From: Arthrobacter sp. P2b
GTDB lineage: Bacteria > Actinomycetota > Actinomycetes > Actinomycetales > Micrococcaceae
Direction of reading: 5' to 3'
DNA length: 64,000 bases
Assembly (NCBI RefSeq): GCF_900168295.1
Contig: NZ_FVZL01000001.1
Span: 310,001-374,000 of the forward strand
The notes under the pieces were generated by a model. That model was given only the letters and a program-made list of their open reading frames with translations, was not told the DNA's origin and ran no database searches. The position numbers were made by a program, and so were the translations under genes. Below are positions 43,555-53,848 of the stretch, in pieces (the first letter of the stretch is position 1; each line of letters begins with the position of its first letter).

Positions 43555-44523
43555 ATGCCAGCACCAGCCCGGCCTGCGGTACATTCCGCCAGCCAAAGCC
43601 TTACGTCCAGCGTTGCCACGTCCTTTGACCACTGGAAGCACCTGGTGGCCGAGTCCTTCGTACCCCTCGCGGCACGGACGGCAGACGTGGACGGGTTCCG
43701 CGGACAGCTGCGCGCAAGGGTGCTGGACCGCATGTCCATCGTCGAAGTCACGGCCACCTCGCACGAGGTCCACCGCACCCCGGCCCTGATCGCCCAGGCC
43801 CATGAGCGCTACTTCAAGCTCAACCTGCAGCTGGAGGGCACCGGGCTGCTCATCCAGGACAACCGCGAGGCCGTCCTCCGGCCCGGCGACCTGGCCATCT
43901 ACGACACCAACAGGCCCTACACCCTGACGTTCGCGGAGCAGGCGCGGATGATGGTGGTGATGTTCCCCTGCGACGCACTGTCCCTGCCCACCGACTTCGT
44001 GGGCCAGCTCGCTGCCGTGAGGATGGCCGGCAGCACCGGCCTCAGCGGAATTGTGGGACAGTTCATCCGCCAGCTGTCCGAGAATCTGGACGTCCTGGAC
44101 GGCCCCAGCGGTTCGCGGCTGGCAGCCAACGCCCTGGACCTGGTGTCCACCATGCTGCACGCCGAAATGGACATGACGCCGGACCGGATGAAGCCGCAGG
44201 CACTCCTGGCAGTTTCCGTCCGTGAATACATCGAGGCCAACCTGGCCGATCCCCTGCTGTCCCCCGCCAGCATCGCCGCCGCGCACTTCATCTCGACGCG
44301 CCACCTGCACAACGTGTTCCACGAGTCCGGGACAACGGTGGCCAGCTGGATCCGGAGCCAGCGGCTGGAGGGGGCCCGCCGCGACCTGCGCGACCCCCTG
44401 CACGCCGCACAGTCCGTGGGTGCCGTCGCAGCCCGCTGGGGTTTCCTGGACGCCGCACATTTCAGCCGCACGTTCCGCGATGCCTTCGGCGTCTCCCCAA
44501 GCGACTGGCGCCGGGGCGCTTAG
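43555..44523 (+). CDS. AraC family regulator (FeaR-like)
   Basis: 322 residues; AGGAA lies before the ATG. The N-terminal half is an AraC-type sensor domain (YFKLNLQLEGTGLLIQDNREA, LRPGDLAIYDTNRPYTLTF) as in FeaR/OruR-type activators. The C-terminal DNA-binding domain has LLSPASIAAAHFISTRHLHNVFHESG and GAVAARWGFLDAAHFSRTFRDAFG, the two helix-turn-helix units. FeaR activates the phenylethylamine oxidase genes in E. coli, and the copper amine oxidase lies 2 kb away. It is therefore a candidate second regulator of amine oxidation. It is convergent with gdhA, 5 bases apart. Confidence 0.9.
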   Translation: MPAPARPAVHSASQSLTSSVATSFDHWKHLVAESFVPLAARTADVDGFRGQLRARVLDRMSIVEVTATSHEVHRTPALIAQAHERYFKLNLQLEGTGLLIQDNREAVLRPGDLAIYDTNRPYTLTFAEQARMMVVMFPCDALSLPTDFVGQLAAVRMAGSTGLSGIVGQFIRQLSENLDVLDGPSGSRLAANALDLVSTMLHAEMDMTPDRMKPQALLAVSVREYIEANLADPLLSPASIAAAHFISTRHLHNVFHESGTTVASWIRSQRLEGARRDLRDPLHAAQSVGAVAARWGFLDAAHFSRTFRDAFGVSPSDWRRGA

Positions 44524-44528
44524 CACTC

Positions 44529-45932
<1,404 letters not shown>

Positions 45933-46063
45933 TCAAGCTATCGGATTAAGACCGGAGACCAGTAGGCGGAGCGCTATTTGTCCCTTATTCTCCGTATTGC
46001 GACAGTTCTCTTCCGCACAGTGAAAGGAAGGTGCACGAGGATGTGCATCCGGAAGGCCCTCTG

Positions 46064-46714
46064 ATGGCCTACATCTGCCTGCTGCTTTCGGGGGCAGCCC
46101 TGCTCCTCAACGGACTCGCCACGCTGGGCCTCCTCCCCCGTCGCGACGCAGCCGTGGCCAGCCTTGCCATCGGGACCGTTCAACTGGCGCTCGGCGTCGT
46201 ATTTTTGCCAGGCGCGGCGGTGCTCGAACAGGCAGGGCCGCTGTTGACTGCTGCAGGGATGTTCCTGTTCGGCCTGACATACGTGTACGTGGGGCTGGAC
46301 ACCCTGCTGGACCTTGGCTCGAAGGGCCTGGGGTGGTTCTGCGGCATGGTGGGCGTCGTCGGCCTGCTGCTCGCCGCCGCCTGGGCTGGACCGGACCCGC
46401 TGCTGGCCGTCCTGTGGCTGGCCTGGTCTGCGCTGTGGGCGTTGTTTTTCGCATCAATGGCGCTGGGCCTCACACGCCTGGACCCGTTCATCGGCTGGGC
46501 GCTGGTGCTGACCAGCCAGACGACTGCCACACTTCCGGCTTTCCTCGGGCTGGCCGGCAACTGGCCACGCGGGCAGGCAGCTGCCTGGACGGCGGCAGCA
46601 GTCCTGGCCGCACTGTTTGTTGTGGCACGAGTGCTGGCCCGGCGCGGAGCCGCTCCACGCCGGGCCAGTGCCGGACATCCCGTGCAGCCCCCGGAAAGGC
46701 TGAGCTCTACCTGA
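46064..46714 (+). CDS. AmiS/UreI family transporter
   Basis: 216 residues from the ATG at 46064, chosen because GGAAGG lies 8 bases upstream; a GTG at 46031 is in frame. Six hydrophobic helices are seen, with FLFGLTYVYVGLDTLL and LWLAWSALWALFFASMALGL matching the AmiS/UreI pattern for channels of urea and short amides. The C-terminus is basic. No amidase or urease is adjacent, but the region is devoted to nitrogen compounds. Its last 8 bases overlap the convergent APC permease gene. Confidence 0.87.
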   Translation: MAYICLLLSGAALLLNGLATLGLLPRRDAAVASLAIGTVQLALGVVFLPGAAVLEQAGPLLTAAGMFLFGLTYVYVGLDTLLDLGSKGLGWFCGMVGVVGLLLAAAWAGPDPLLAVLWLAWSALWALFFASMALGLTRLDPFIGWALVLTSQTTATLPAFLGLAGNWPRGQAAAWTAAAVLAALFVVARVLARRGAAPRRASAGHPVQPPERLSST

Positions 46715-48182
46715 CCGGATGCCCCAGGCTTGCAGCCTTCTGCCGGCGCTGCACCTGGGCTTCCACCAGCACCCCGGCCGCAAAAACAAGGGGAACAGCC
46801 ACCAGAAGGGCGGTTGCCGTCTCTGCGCTGCCGCCGATCAATGCCGTGAAGTTGCTGACCACCAGGAACAGGATCCATCCCAGCAGCAGCGCCGCGAGCG
46901 TCGGGGCAACCAGCGTCTGCCAGAGCTGGGCACCGGCGCGTTCACGGCGGAAGAAGCCGACGACGGCGGTCGAGCAGAGCATGTACAGCACCAGGAGTGC
47001 CGCTACTGCCAGTCCGCTGAACCAGGAGAAGAGTGTCAGGACGGGATCCAGCGCCAGGATGGCGAACGGCGCCACCAGGACGACGGCGGTGGCGGTCTGG
47101 ATCCAGGCAGCCACGGCCGGTGCGCGGTGCCGGTTGGTCCGGGCCACGATGGCGGGCATGGAACCGCGCAGGGCAAGGGAGTGCAGGTAGCGGTTGATGC
47201 CGTTGTGGAAGGCGATGATTCCGGCGAGCAGCGAGGTGACCAGCAGGACGCCGGTGACCACGCCGGCCCACGGACCGAAAAGCTCCACCATGGGCCCCAG
47301 GACGAAGATGGTGGCATCGCCTGATTCGAGGGCGGCGCCTGCCGCGTCCATGACCCGGGACGGGCCGTAGTAGCTGACCAGCATCCAGGAGATGAACGAG
47401 AAGAAGACCGCGATGACGCCCACGGACAGGTAGGTTGCCCGGGCCACGGTGCGGTGCGGGTCCTTTGCCTCGGCCGAGTAGATGGCCGTGGATTCAAAGC
47501 CGAACATGGAGGCCACGGCGAACATGATGGCCACTCCGGGGGCGCCGGCGGCGATGGCTTCCGGTGAGAAGGAGGCTGCCACACTGATGCCTTCGGGGCC
47601 GCCGCCGCTGAACAGGACGGTGAAACCGAACAGCAGCAGCACGGCCACCTCAAGTCCCACCAGCAGGGCCAGGACGCGGGCGCCGAGTTCGATGTTCAGG
47701 GACCCGAGCACCTGTACGCCCGCCATGGTGGCCAGGGCCAGGAGCCACCAGGGCACGTCCAGGCCCATTGAGGCGAGCAGGCCGGAGAAGACTGCCCCGT
47801 AGAGTCCGTACATGGCAGCCTGGACGGTGTTGTAGGCAAGCAGCGCAAGCCAGGCCGCCCCGGCACCGGTTTTCCTGCCGAAGGCGGCGGTGACGTAGGC
47901 GTAAAAGGCGCCGTTGGCCTGGATCCTGCGGCTCATGGCCACGAAGCCCACGGCAAAGATGACGATGACAATGCCGACGATCAGGTAGGCGCCCGGGGCG
48001 CCGGCGCCGTTGCCAAGGGCCGCCGCGAGCGGGGAAGCGCCCACAATGCCCGTCAGCGGTGCCTGGGCGGAGAGGACAAAAAAGAGGATGCCCATGACGC
48101 CGATGCTCCCGGCGCGGAGGGCTGTGGAATGCTCCCTGGCCGGAGCGTCAGTGGTCCGGGACTCGGAATTCGAAATACTCAT
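46707..48182 (-). CDS. APC family amino acid/polyamine permease
   Basis: 491 residues from the ATG at 48182, preceded by AAGAAGGA; an ATG at 48203 is also in frame. About twelve helices are present, with the APC signature regions GVMGILFFVLSAQAPLTGIVG, MSRRIQANGAFYAYVTAAFG and FGFESTAIYSAEAKDPHRTV. These transporters import amino acids, polyamines or other amines with protons or by exchange. It lies 88 bases downstream of the flavin monoamine oxidase on the same strand and probably imports that enzyme's substrate. Confidence 0.92.
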   Translation of the reverse strand: MSISNSESRTTDAPAREHSTALRAGSIGVMGILFFVLSAQAPLTGIVGASPLAAALGNGAGAPGAYLIVGIVIVIFAVGFVAMSRRIQANGAFYAYVTAAFGRKTGAGAAWLALLAYNTVQAAMYGLYGAVFSGLLASMGLDVPWWLLALATMAGVQVLGSLNIELGARVLALLVGLEVAVLLLFGFTVLFSGGGPEGISVAASFSPEAIAAGAPGVAIMFAVASMFGFESTAIYSAEAKDPHRTVARATYLSVGVIAVFFSFISWMLVSYYGPSRVMDAAGAALESGDATIFVLGPMVELFGPWAGVVTGVLLVTSLLAGIIAFHNGINRYLHSLALRGSMPAIVARTNRHRAPAVAAWIQTATAVVLVAPFAILALDPVLTLFSWFSGLAVAALLVLYMLCSTAVVGFFRRERAGAQLWQTLVAPTLAALLLGWILFLVVSNFTALIGGSAETATALLVAVPLVFAAGVLVEAQVQRRQKAASLGHPVR

Positions 48183-48270
48183 TGGATCCTTCTTAACGGT
48201 CATGAGTGTGGGGAAATGCTGTGAAATCCAGCTTGGCAGCGGGCGGCCCGACGGCTTTGTCCGCCAGCGA

Positions 48271-49614
48271 TCAGTTCTTGTCCGTCAGCGCAGTGCCGGA
48301 TGCGGCGGCGGAATGTGCTGCCGCTTCCAGGGCAGCCTCCATGCCACTTTCGATGGCGCCGTCGATGAATCCACCCCAGCCGTTGGCGATGTCCGAGCCG
48401 GCGAACAGGATGTTGCCGTGTGGTGCCTGCAGGGCGGCCAGGTGCGCGGAGAGGAAACCGGTGCGGTGCATCGGCCAGGTTTCGCCGGCCAGCGGGTCGG
48501 ACACCCAGTCATAGGTGGCCACGTCCACCACCTCGGCGCCGGGCACCAGACGGTTAAGGTGCGCCTGGACGGCGGCCGGGTCCGTGGCGTCGATGTTCGA
48601 AGCGTCCGGGCCGAAGCCGACGGCGATCGTGTCGCCGTCGAGCGTGTATTCCACCTGGAAGAAGTTCAGCGCCCAGTCGGCCTGTCCCAGCGCGACAAAC
48701 GGCGCATGCTCACCCCGCAGCCGAATCCAGACCTTGACGCCTTTGGATACCTGCCCGCGCCTGGCTCCGTCCGCCTTGGAGGGCGGCAACGGCGGCTCAA
48801 AGGCGATGCCGGGCAGGACGTGGAGCGGGACGGTAACGATGGCGGACCGCGCGGAGATGGTCCTGCCGTCGGAACTGCGGACGGTGACGCTGCCGCCGTC
48901 GTCCGAAATTCCAGCCACGGTGAAGCCGTAGTCAATCCCGGCTCCGCTGTCCCGGAAGATGGACTCCGCGAGGGCAGCCGTGCCGCCCTCGATCTTGTAG
49001 GTGGCGCAGGCCTCGAAGTTGACCGCCCAGTCGCCGTTGGTCAGCGCTATCCAGCGCAGGGCCTGCGTCAGGGCGGCGTCTTCGAGTGGACCGTTGAAGT
49101 TCAGGGCCCAGAATGACTCAAGGATGTCCCTGGATGAACCTGCCGGGAACTGTTCCCTGATGCGGTCCTGGACGGAAATGTGGTCAATCTCCTTGAAAGC
49201 GTCCCGGGCCAATGGCCGGAAGGGTTCGGGGAAGTACTCGCGGGAGTCCTTCACCAGTTCATGGTTGTACTTCCCGATCAGCTGCAGGAGGATGCCGGGG
49301 GCACCTTCCTGGCGGCCGCCGTCTGCCCACCAGAAGGCGCGCTCCGGCTCCGGACTTGCGACCGTGCCCAGGCCATATCGCTTCAGCTCAGCCCAGACAT
49401 AGGGCTGCGTCCAGTGGACCCATGTTCCACCGATCTCCAGGTTGCGGCCGAGGCGGTGGTCCAGCCACGTCCTGCCCCCGATCCGGTCGCGCGCCTCGAT
49501 GATATGGACCGAGAAGCCCTGCCGGGTAAGTTCGCGTGCCGCGGTAAGGCCGGCGAACCCGGCCCCCACCACGATGACGTCCGGCTTTTTTCGGTCAATG
49601 TCCTGCTGCTCCAT
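48271..49614 (-). CDS. Flavin monoamine oxidase (putrescine oxidase-like)
   Basis: 447 residues from the ATG at 49614; an ATG two codons earlier has a Shine-Dalgarno sequence too close to work well. The FAD motif DVIVVGAGFAGLTAARELT is followed by EARDRIGGRTW, and the C-terminus has NILFAGSDIANGWGGFIDGAIESGMEA, both standard for the MAO/polyamine oxidase family. It oxidises an amine with oxygen to aldehyde, ammonia and peroxide. With an APC permease, a cupin and a TetR gene it forms a small amine-use operon controlled from the promoter at 50061. Confidence 0.92.
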   Translation of the reverse strand: MEQQDIDRKKPDVIVVGAGFAGLTAARELTRQGFSVHIIEARDRIGGRTWLDHRLGRNLEIGGTWVHWTQPYVWAELKRYGLGTVASPEPERAFWWADGGRQEGAPGILLQLIGKYNHELVKDSREYFPEPFRPLARDAFKEIDHISVQDRIREQFPAGSSRDILESFWALNFNGPLEDAALTQALRWIALTNGDWAVNFEACATYKIEGGTAALAESIFRDSGAGIDYGFTVAGISDDGGSVTVRSSDGRTISARSAIVTVPLHVLPGIAFEPPLPPSKADGARRGQVSKGVKVWIRLRGEHAPFVALGQADWALNFFQVEYTLDGDTIAVGFGPDASNIDATDPAAVQAHLNRLVPGAEVVDVATYDWVSDPLAGETWPMHRTGFLSAHLAALQAPHGNILFAGSDIANGWGGFIDGAIESGMEAALEAAAHSAAASGTALTDKN

Positions 49615-49625
49615 GATCATGGCCC

Positions 49626-49970
49626 CTAGGAATAGACGAAGAATTCGATGGTGGGTGCCAGCACGGCCCAGCGGGTGCGCACGCCCTTGTTGAATGACGC
49701 CGAGCTTCCGGCAGTGAGCTCGTAGGCCTCGCCTCCCTCAACCTCTATGCGGAGGTGCCCAGCGAGGATGTGGATGGTCTCATCGGCCTCCATGATCAGG
49801 TCAAAGGGGTCCGGCGCTTCGGACGGGTTGACGTGCCAGTAGCCGCAGGCGAGCGCCTCGCGGCCGCCCTCGCCGAACCGGCGGACCCACTGGACCTGGC
49901 CGAGTTCGAAGGGTTCATTCTTGGCCTGATCAAGGGTCGAGGACGTGCTGAAGGCAGGTGCGATGGTCAT
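49626..49970 (-). CDS. Small cupin protein
   Basis: 114 residues from the ATG at 49970, preceded by GGAG; the frame is open to 50021, but that part covers the promoter region. It has one cupin domain (FDLIMEADETIHILAGHLRIEVEGG, then TAGSSASFNKGVRTRWAVL) of the EutQ-like type with few of the usual metal His residues. It is the first gene of the monoamine oxidase operon, 11 bases before the oxidase gene. Function unknown; a binding or protective role for an amine or aldehyde is possible. Confidence 0.75.
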   Translation of the reverse strand: MTIAPAFSTSSTLDQAKNEPFELGQVQWVRRFGEGGREALACGYWHVNPSEAPDPFDLIMEADETIHILAGHLRIEVEGGEAYELTAGSSASFNKGVRTRWAVLAPTIEFFVYS

Positions 49971-50060
49971 GAATGGCTCCAAGGGGGGACGGGCGGGATG
50001 CGTCGGAAGGAAGTGGTTCATCCGGCTCGGCGTGTGATTGCCGTCACGGATGGTGAATTA

Positions 50061-50089
50061 ATCTAAGCAAGTGCTTAGTTTTAAGTCAA
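50061..50089 (-). promoter_or_regulatory. Promoter of cupin-monoamine oxidase-permease operon
   Basis: On the minus strand TTGACT (50089-50084) and TTAGAT (50066-50061) are 17 bases apart. The spacer and part of the -10 contain a palindromic operator. Confidence 0.65.
50063..50078. promoter_or_regulatory. TetR-type operator
   Basis: CTAAGCAAGTGCTTAG has 7-base arms that pair perfectly around two central bases. It sits inside the promoter of the monoamine oxidase operon and upstream of the divergent TetR gene, so binding would block the operon directly. Confidence 0.7.
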
Positions 50090-50118
50090 TAGCCGCCGTC
50101 GGCCGCCACGCAGGTGGC

Positions 50119-50124
50119 TAGAAT
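50119..50124 (+). promoter_or_regulatory. Possible -10 box (TAGAAT) for leaderless TetR gene
   Basis: TAGAAT ends 7 bases before the ATG at 50132 and there is no Shine-Dalgarno sequence. Confidence 0.5.
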
Positions 50125-50131
50125 CGACGGC

Positions 50132-50734
50132 ATGGCCCCTTCCTCCGCCCCAGCCTCCCCGTCGAAGTACGGCAAAGGCCGCGAAGCGCTGCTTCGGGCC
50201 GTTGTGGATGTGGTGGCGCACAAGGGCCTTCGGGGACTCACCTACCGGGCAGTGGCAGAAGCGGCGGGAGTCAACAACACCTTGGTGGCACACCACTTTG
50301 GATCACGTGACGCGCTGATCGCGGCCGCCCTGCAGTGGGCTTCCGAACAGTCAATTGCAGCCTCCCGCCTGCGCGATGCGGCGCAGCAGGAGGCAACGTT
50401 CACCGAGGCCCTGATGGACCTGCTCCTCACGGACCCCGAGCTGCAGGTATTCCAGTACGAGATGATCCTGGAAGCCAGGCGGCGCCCGGAGCTGGCAGGA
50501 CCGGTAGCCGCGCTGTACGAGAGTTACGTTGACGCCCTCGCCGCGGGACTTGAGGCTTTTGGAGTCACTGCACATGTCCGCGTCGTCGCCCGCACACTGT
50601 TCGCCGCCTTGGACGGGCTGGTGCTGCAGTACCTGGCCGGGGTTTCACGGGAGGAGATTGCGGCGGCCCTCGAGGAGGTGCACCAGGTGGTCATCCTCCG
50701 GCGGGATGGTGCAGCCGCTTCCGGCCTCACCTGA
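50132..50734 (+). CDS. TetR family regulator of monoamine oxidase operon
   Basis: 200 residues from the ATG at 50132. The helix-turn-helix LTYRAVAEAAGVNNTLVAHHFGSRDALIAA (in two parts) is near residue 40. The C-terminal helices (FQYEMILEARRRPELAGPVAALYESYV, split by a turn) form the ligand domain. It is divergent from the cupin-oxidase-permease operon with an operator inside that operon's promoter. It is therefore probably a repressor induced by an amine or its aldehyde. It is apparently leaderless. A strong terminator follows at 50791. Confidence 0.9.
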   Translation: MAPSSAPASPSKYGKGREALLRAVVDVVAHKGLRGLTYRAVAEAAGVNNTLVAHHFGSRDALIAAALQWASEQSIAASRLRDAAQQEATFTEALMDLLLTDPELQVFQYEMILEARRRPELAGPVAALYESYVDALAAGLEAFGVTAHVRVVARTLFAALDGLVLQYLAGVSREEIAAALEEVHQVVILRRDGAAASGLT

Positions 50735-50790
50735 CCCTTGTCCGGCCCGTCCCCTCGCGGACTGACGGCACTCCGGCTGCTTTAACGCAC

Positions 50791-50832
50791 AGGGCCCCTG
50801 CCGCCGCGCAGTTCGCGCGGCCGCAGGGGCCC
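50791..50832. terminator. Strong two-way terminator
   Basis: AGGGCCCCTGC...GCCGCGC pairs with GCGCGGC...GCAGGGGCCCT around a 4-base loop, giving a stem of about 18 pairs with one mismatch. A T-rich stretch follows on the plus strand. It lies between the convergent TetR and purU genes. Confidence 0.85.
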
Positions 50833-50882
50833 TTCTGTTGCTGTTCAGTTAAGTCACATGCCTGCTTGCGGCGTGCCGAAGG

Positions 50883-51779
50883 CTAGCGAAGCACCACGGT
50901 CCTGTTGCCCTGCAGGATGACCCTGCCCTCGCAGTGCCAGCGCACCGCGTTGGAAAGGGCCTTGCATTCGGTGTCGCGGCCGGCGGCCACGAGGTCTTCG
51001 GGTCCGTAGGTGTGGTCCACTTCCACCACCTGCTGGGCGATGATTGGTCCCTCGTCCAGCTCCGCGTTGACGTAGTGGGCTGTGGCACCGACGGTCTTGA
51101 CCCCGCGGGCGTAGGCCTGGTGGTACGGCTTGGCGCCCTTGAAGCTGGGCAGGAACGAGTGGTGGATGTTGATGGCGCGGCCGTCCAGCTTCCGGGTCAG
51201 CTCGTCGCTGAGCACCTGCATGTAGCGGGCCAGCACCACAAGCTCAACATCCAGTTCGTCCACCAGCTCCAGGAGCCTGGCTTCGGCCTGGGGCTTGGTA
51301 TCGGCCGTCACCGGGATGTGGTGGAACGGGATACCGTGCCACTCCGCGAGTGCCTGGTGGTCGGTGTGGTTGGACACCACCGCAACCACCTCCATGGGCA
51401 GCTCGCCGATCCGGGCACGGAACAGCAGGTCATTGAGGCAGTGGCCGAACTTGGACACCATGATCAGGACCTTGCGCTTGGCTCCCTGGCGTTCCAGTTG
51501 CCACCGCATGCCGAACTTTTCAGCTACGGGGGCGAAAGCTGCCCGCAGCGTATCCGCAGTGGAGGCATCGCCGTCGGACGCAAAATGCACGCGCATGAAG
51601 AAGTGGCCTTCGGAGCGTTCGCCGAACTGCTTGTTGTCGATGATGTCGCAGCCATGCTCCAGGAGGAAGCTGGAGACCGCATGCACGATGCCGGGCGATT
51701 CCGGGCAGTCGAGGGTCAGCACATGTTCCACCGTGGTGGACTGCTGCGGGGCGGGGATGTGGGTTTCAGTAGCGGTCAT
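50883..51779 (-). CDS. purU: Formyltetrahydrofolate deformylase
   Basis: 298 residues. An N-terminal ACT domain (HVLTLDCPESPGIVHAVSSFLLEHG) is followed by the formyltransferase-like hydrolase domain with INIHHSFLPSFKGAKPYHQAY, which holds the catalytic Asn/His, and VGATAHYVNAELDEGPIIAQQ with the Asp. It releases formate and tetrahydrofolate from 10-formyl-THF. As the last gene of the sarcosine operon it recycles the folate that accepts one-carbon units from SoxA. It lies 3 bases after the sdaA stop. Confidence 0.96.
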   Translation of the reverse strand: MTATETHIPAPQQSTTVEHVLTLDCPESPGIVHAVSSFLLEHGCDIIDNKQFGERSEGHFFMRVHFASDGDASTADTLRAAFAPVAEKFGMRWQLERQGAKRKVLIMVSKFGHCLNDLLFRARIGELPMEVVAVVSNHTDHQALAEWHGIPFHHIPVTADTKPQAEARLLELVDELDVELVVLARYMQVLSDELTRKLDGRAINIHHSFLPSFKGAKPYHQAYARGVKTVGATAHYVNAELDEGPIIAQQVVEVDHTYGPEDLVAAGRDTECKALSNAVRWHCEGRVILQGNRTVVLR

Positions 51780-51782
51780 GGC

Positions 51783-53198
51783 TCAGCACTCGATCACATT
51801 CACGGCCAGGCCGCCTCGGGAGGTTTCCTTGTACTTGGTTTTCATGTCAGCTCCTGTGTCGCGCATGGTTTTGATGGCCTTGTCCAGGGAGACCTTGTGG
51901 CTGCCGTCCCCGTGCAGGGCCAGCCGGGCCGCGTTGATGGCCTTGACGCTGGCGATGGCATTCCGTTCGATGCAGGGAATCTGCACCAGCCCGCCCACGG
52001 GATCGCAGGTGAGCCCGAGGTTGTGTTCGATGCCCACCTCGGCGGCGTTCTCCACCTGCGCGGGCGTTCCGCCCAGCACCTCGCACAGCCCTGCGGCCGC
52101 CATGGAACAGGCCGAGCCCACCTCGCCCTGGCAGCCCACTTCGGCTCCGGAGATGGAGGCGTTCGTTTTGAAAAGGATCCCGACGGCGGCTGCCGCCAGG
52201 AGGAAGCGGACCACACCGTCGTCGTCGGCTCCCGGAACAAACTTCACGTAGTAGTGCAGTACCGCCGGCACGATGCCGGCCGCGCCGTTGGTGGGAGCGG
52301 TGACGATCCGCCCGCCCGCGGCGTTTTCTTCATTGACGGCGAGGGCGAACAGGTTCACCCATTCCATCGCCAGCAGCGGATCCGCGGGGGCCTGGACGGG
52401 CGACGGTGATGCCGCCGCGGCTTCCGCGCTGGCAGCAGAGGCGGTCAGCGTGCGGAACAGCGCCGGTGCGCGCCGCGTCACGTTCAGCCCGCCGGGCAAA
52501 ATGCCCTCCGCGTTGCAGCCGTTCTCCACGCACTCGCGCATCACTGCCCACAGGCCCAGCAGCTTCTCCCGCAGCTCGGCCTCCGTGTGCCAGACCAGCT
52601 CGTTGGCGAGCATGACGTCGGAGATGGACATGCCTTCGCGGCTGCAGATTTCCAGCAGCTCGTCGGCGGTGCTGAACGCGTAGGGCAGCACGGTGTCATC
52701 CGCCACTACCTTGTCCGCGCCGGCAGCGTCACCATCCACCACGAAGCCGCCGCCAATGGAATAGAAGCTCCGTTCACTGAGCACGGATCCGGTGTGGTCC
52801 AGCGCGCGGAACGTCATGCCGTTGGGGTGGGCGGGAAGGGATTTGCGGCGGTGCAGGACCACGTCCTCATCCCAGTTGAAGTCCACCCGGTGGGTGCCGG
52901 CGATGTGCAGCTCGGCGTCCAGCGCGGCGGCCGCCACCTGGTCGTCGGCGGTGAAGGTGTTGACGGTTTCCGGTTCGAGGCCCTGCAGCCCCAGGACAAC
53001 CGCTTTGTCCGAGCCGTGGCCCCGCCCCGTGGCGCCCAGGGAACCGAAAAGTTCCGACTGGACGCGCACGGTGGAGCTGAGCTGCCCGTCGCCCTTCAGG
53101 CCATCAGCGAAGAGCTTGGCCGCCCGCATCGGGCCCACCGTGTGTGACGAGGAGGGCCCGATGCCGACAGAGAACAGGTCAAGGACGCTGAGCGCCAT
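51783..53198 (-). CDS. sdaA: L-serine ammonia-lyase (iron-sulfur type)
   Basis: 471 residues from the ATG at 53198, overlapping the soxG stop as ATGA. Start [27 protein letters not shown] is the family signature. The alpha part has [23 protein letters not shown] cut at LCEV and [18 protein letters not shown], which supply Cys ligands of the [4Fe-4S] cluster. It turns serine into pyruvate and ammonia. In this operon serine comes from glycine and methylene-THF through GlyA, so SdaA brings sarcosine carbon into central metabolism. Confidence 0.96.
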   Translation of the reverse strand: MALSVLDLFSVGIGPSSSHTVGPMRAAKLFADGLKGDGQLSSTVRVQSELFGSLGATGRGHGSDKAVVLGLQGLEPETVNTFTADDQVAAAALDAELHIAGTHRVDFNWDEDVVLHRRKSLPAHPNGMTFRALDHTGSVLSERSFYSIGGGFVVDGDAAGADKVVADDTVLPYAFSTADELLEICSREGMSISDVMLANELVWHTEAELREKLLGLWAVMRECVENGCNAEGILPGGLNVTRRAPALFRTLTASAASAEAAAASPSPVQAPADPLLAMEWVNLFALAVNEENAAGGRIVTAPTNGAAGIVPAVLHYYVKFVPGADDDGVVRFLLAAAAVGILFKTNASISGAEVGCQGEVGSACSMAAAGLCEVLGGTPAQVENAAEVGIEHNLGLTCDPVGGLVQIPCIERNAIASVKAINAARLALHGDGSHKVSLDKAIKTMRDTGADMKTKYKETSRGGLAVNVIEC

Positions 53199-53848
53199 CA
53201 GGGGACCTCTGGCGAGGCGTACTCCCGCATCGCGTCCAGGAGCCACCGGCCCAGGAACTCGGCGAAGGACGCCCTGGGGAAGATCCGGAAGGACTCCTCG
53301 CCGGTCTTCCAGAGGATGGCGGGGATGTTGGCGATCTCGGTGGAGACGGCGGTTCCGGCCTTGAACTCCCGGGGGTGCAGGTCCAGGGAGCAGCCCTTCT
53401 CAAGCACTGCCCGCCCCTGCGGACCGGTCAGTTCGAAGGTGGTGCGGTTGGCGGAGAGGTCCACCACCTGGCCTTCGCCGTCGCCCAGCGCGTCCTGCAG
53501 GGCACGGATCAGGTCGCCGCCCAGGGATTCGTGCGCCTCGGTGGGTGCCACCACCAGGAACTCCCCGGGTCCCAGCCACAGGACGGAGGTGTCACCGTTG
53601 CCGGCCACGTCACCGGACCGGGCGGGCAGGCCGCCGGTGACGGAGGCCAGCCGCTGGGCCGTTTCGGTGCCGGCACCGGCGCGGAGCCCCACCATGGTGA
53701 GGAAGGGCAGCTCGGACAGTTCCACGGTGCCCGCCAGGGAGCCGGCAGCGAAGGCGTCCTGCAGCTGCTTCGCCGGGCTGACGCGGACGGCAAGGTTCTT
53801 GTCTGCGAGGTTCTTGGCAGAGGTCGGGGATGCTGCTGTTTCAGCCAT
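53198..53848 (-). CDS. soxG: Sarcosine oxidase gamma subunit
   Basis: 216 residues from the ATG at 53848, overlapping the end of soxA by 8 bases. It has the SoxG pattern, a short GcvT-like fold: [60 protein letters not shown] (in sections) and [22 protein letters not shown]. The subunit is structural in the heterotetramer. Gene order soxB-D-A-G is the standard one. Confidence 0.93.
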   Translation of the reverse strand: MAETAASPTSAKNLADKNLAVRVSPAKQLQDAFAAGSLAGTVELSELPFLTMVGLRAGAGTETAQRLASVTGGLPARSGDVAGNGDTSVLWLGPGEFLVVAPTEAHESLGGDLIRALQDALGDGEGQVVDLSANRTTFELTGPQGRAVLEKGCSLDLHPREFKAGTAVSTEIANIPAILWKTGEESFRIFPRASFAEFLGRWLLDAMREYASPEVP

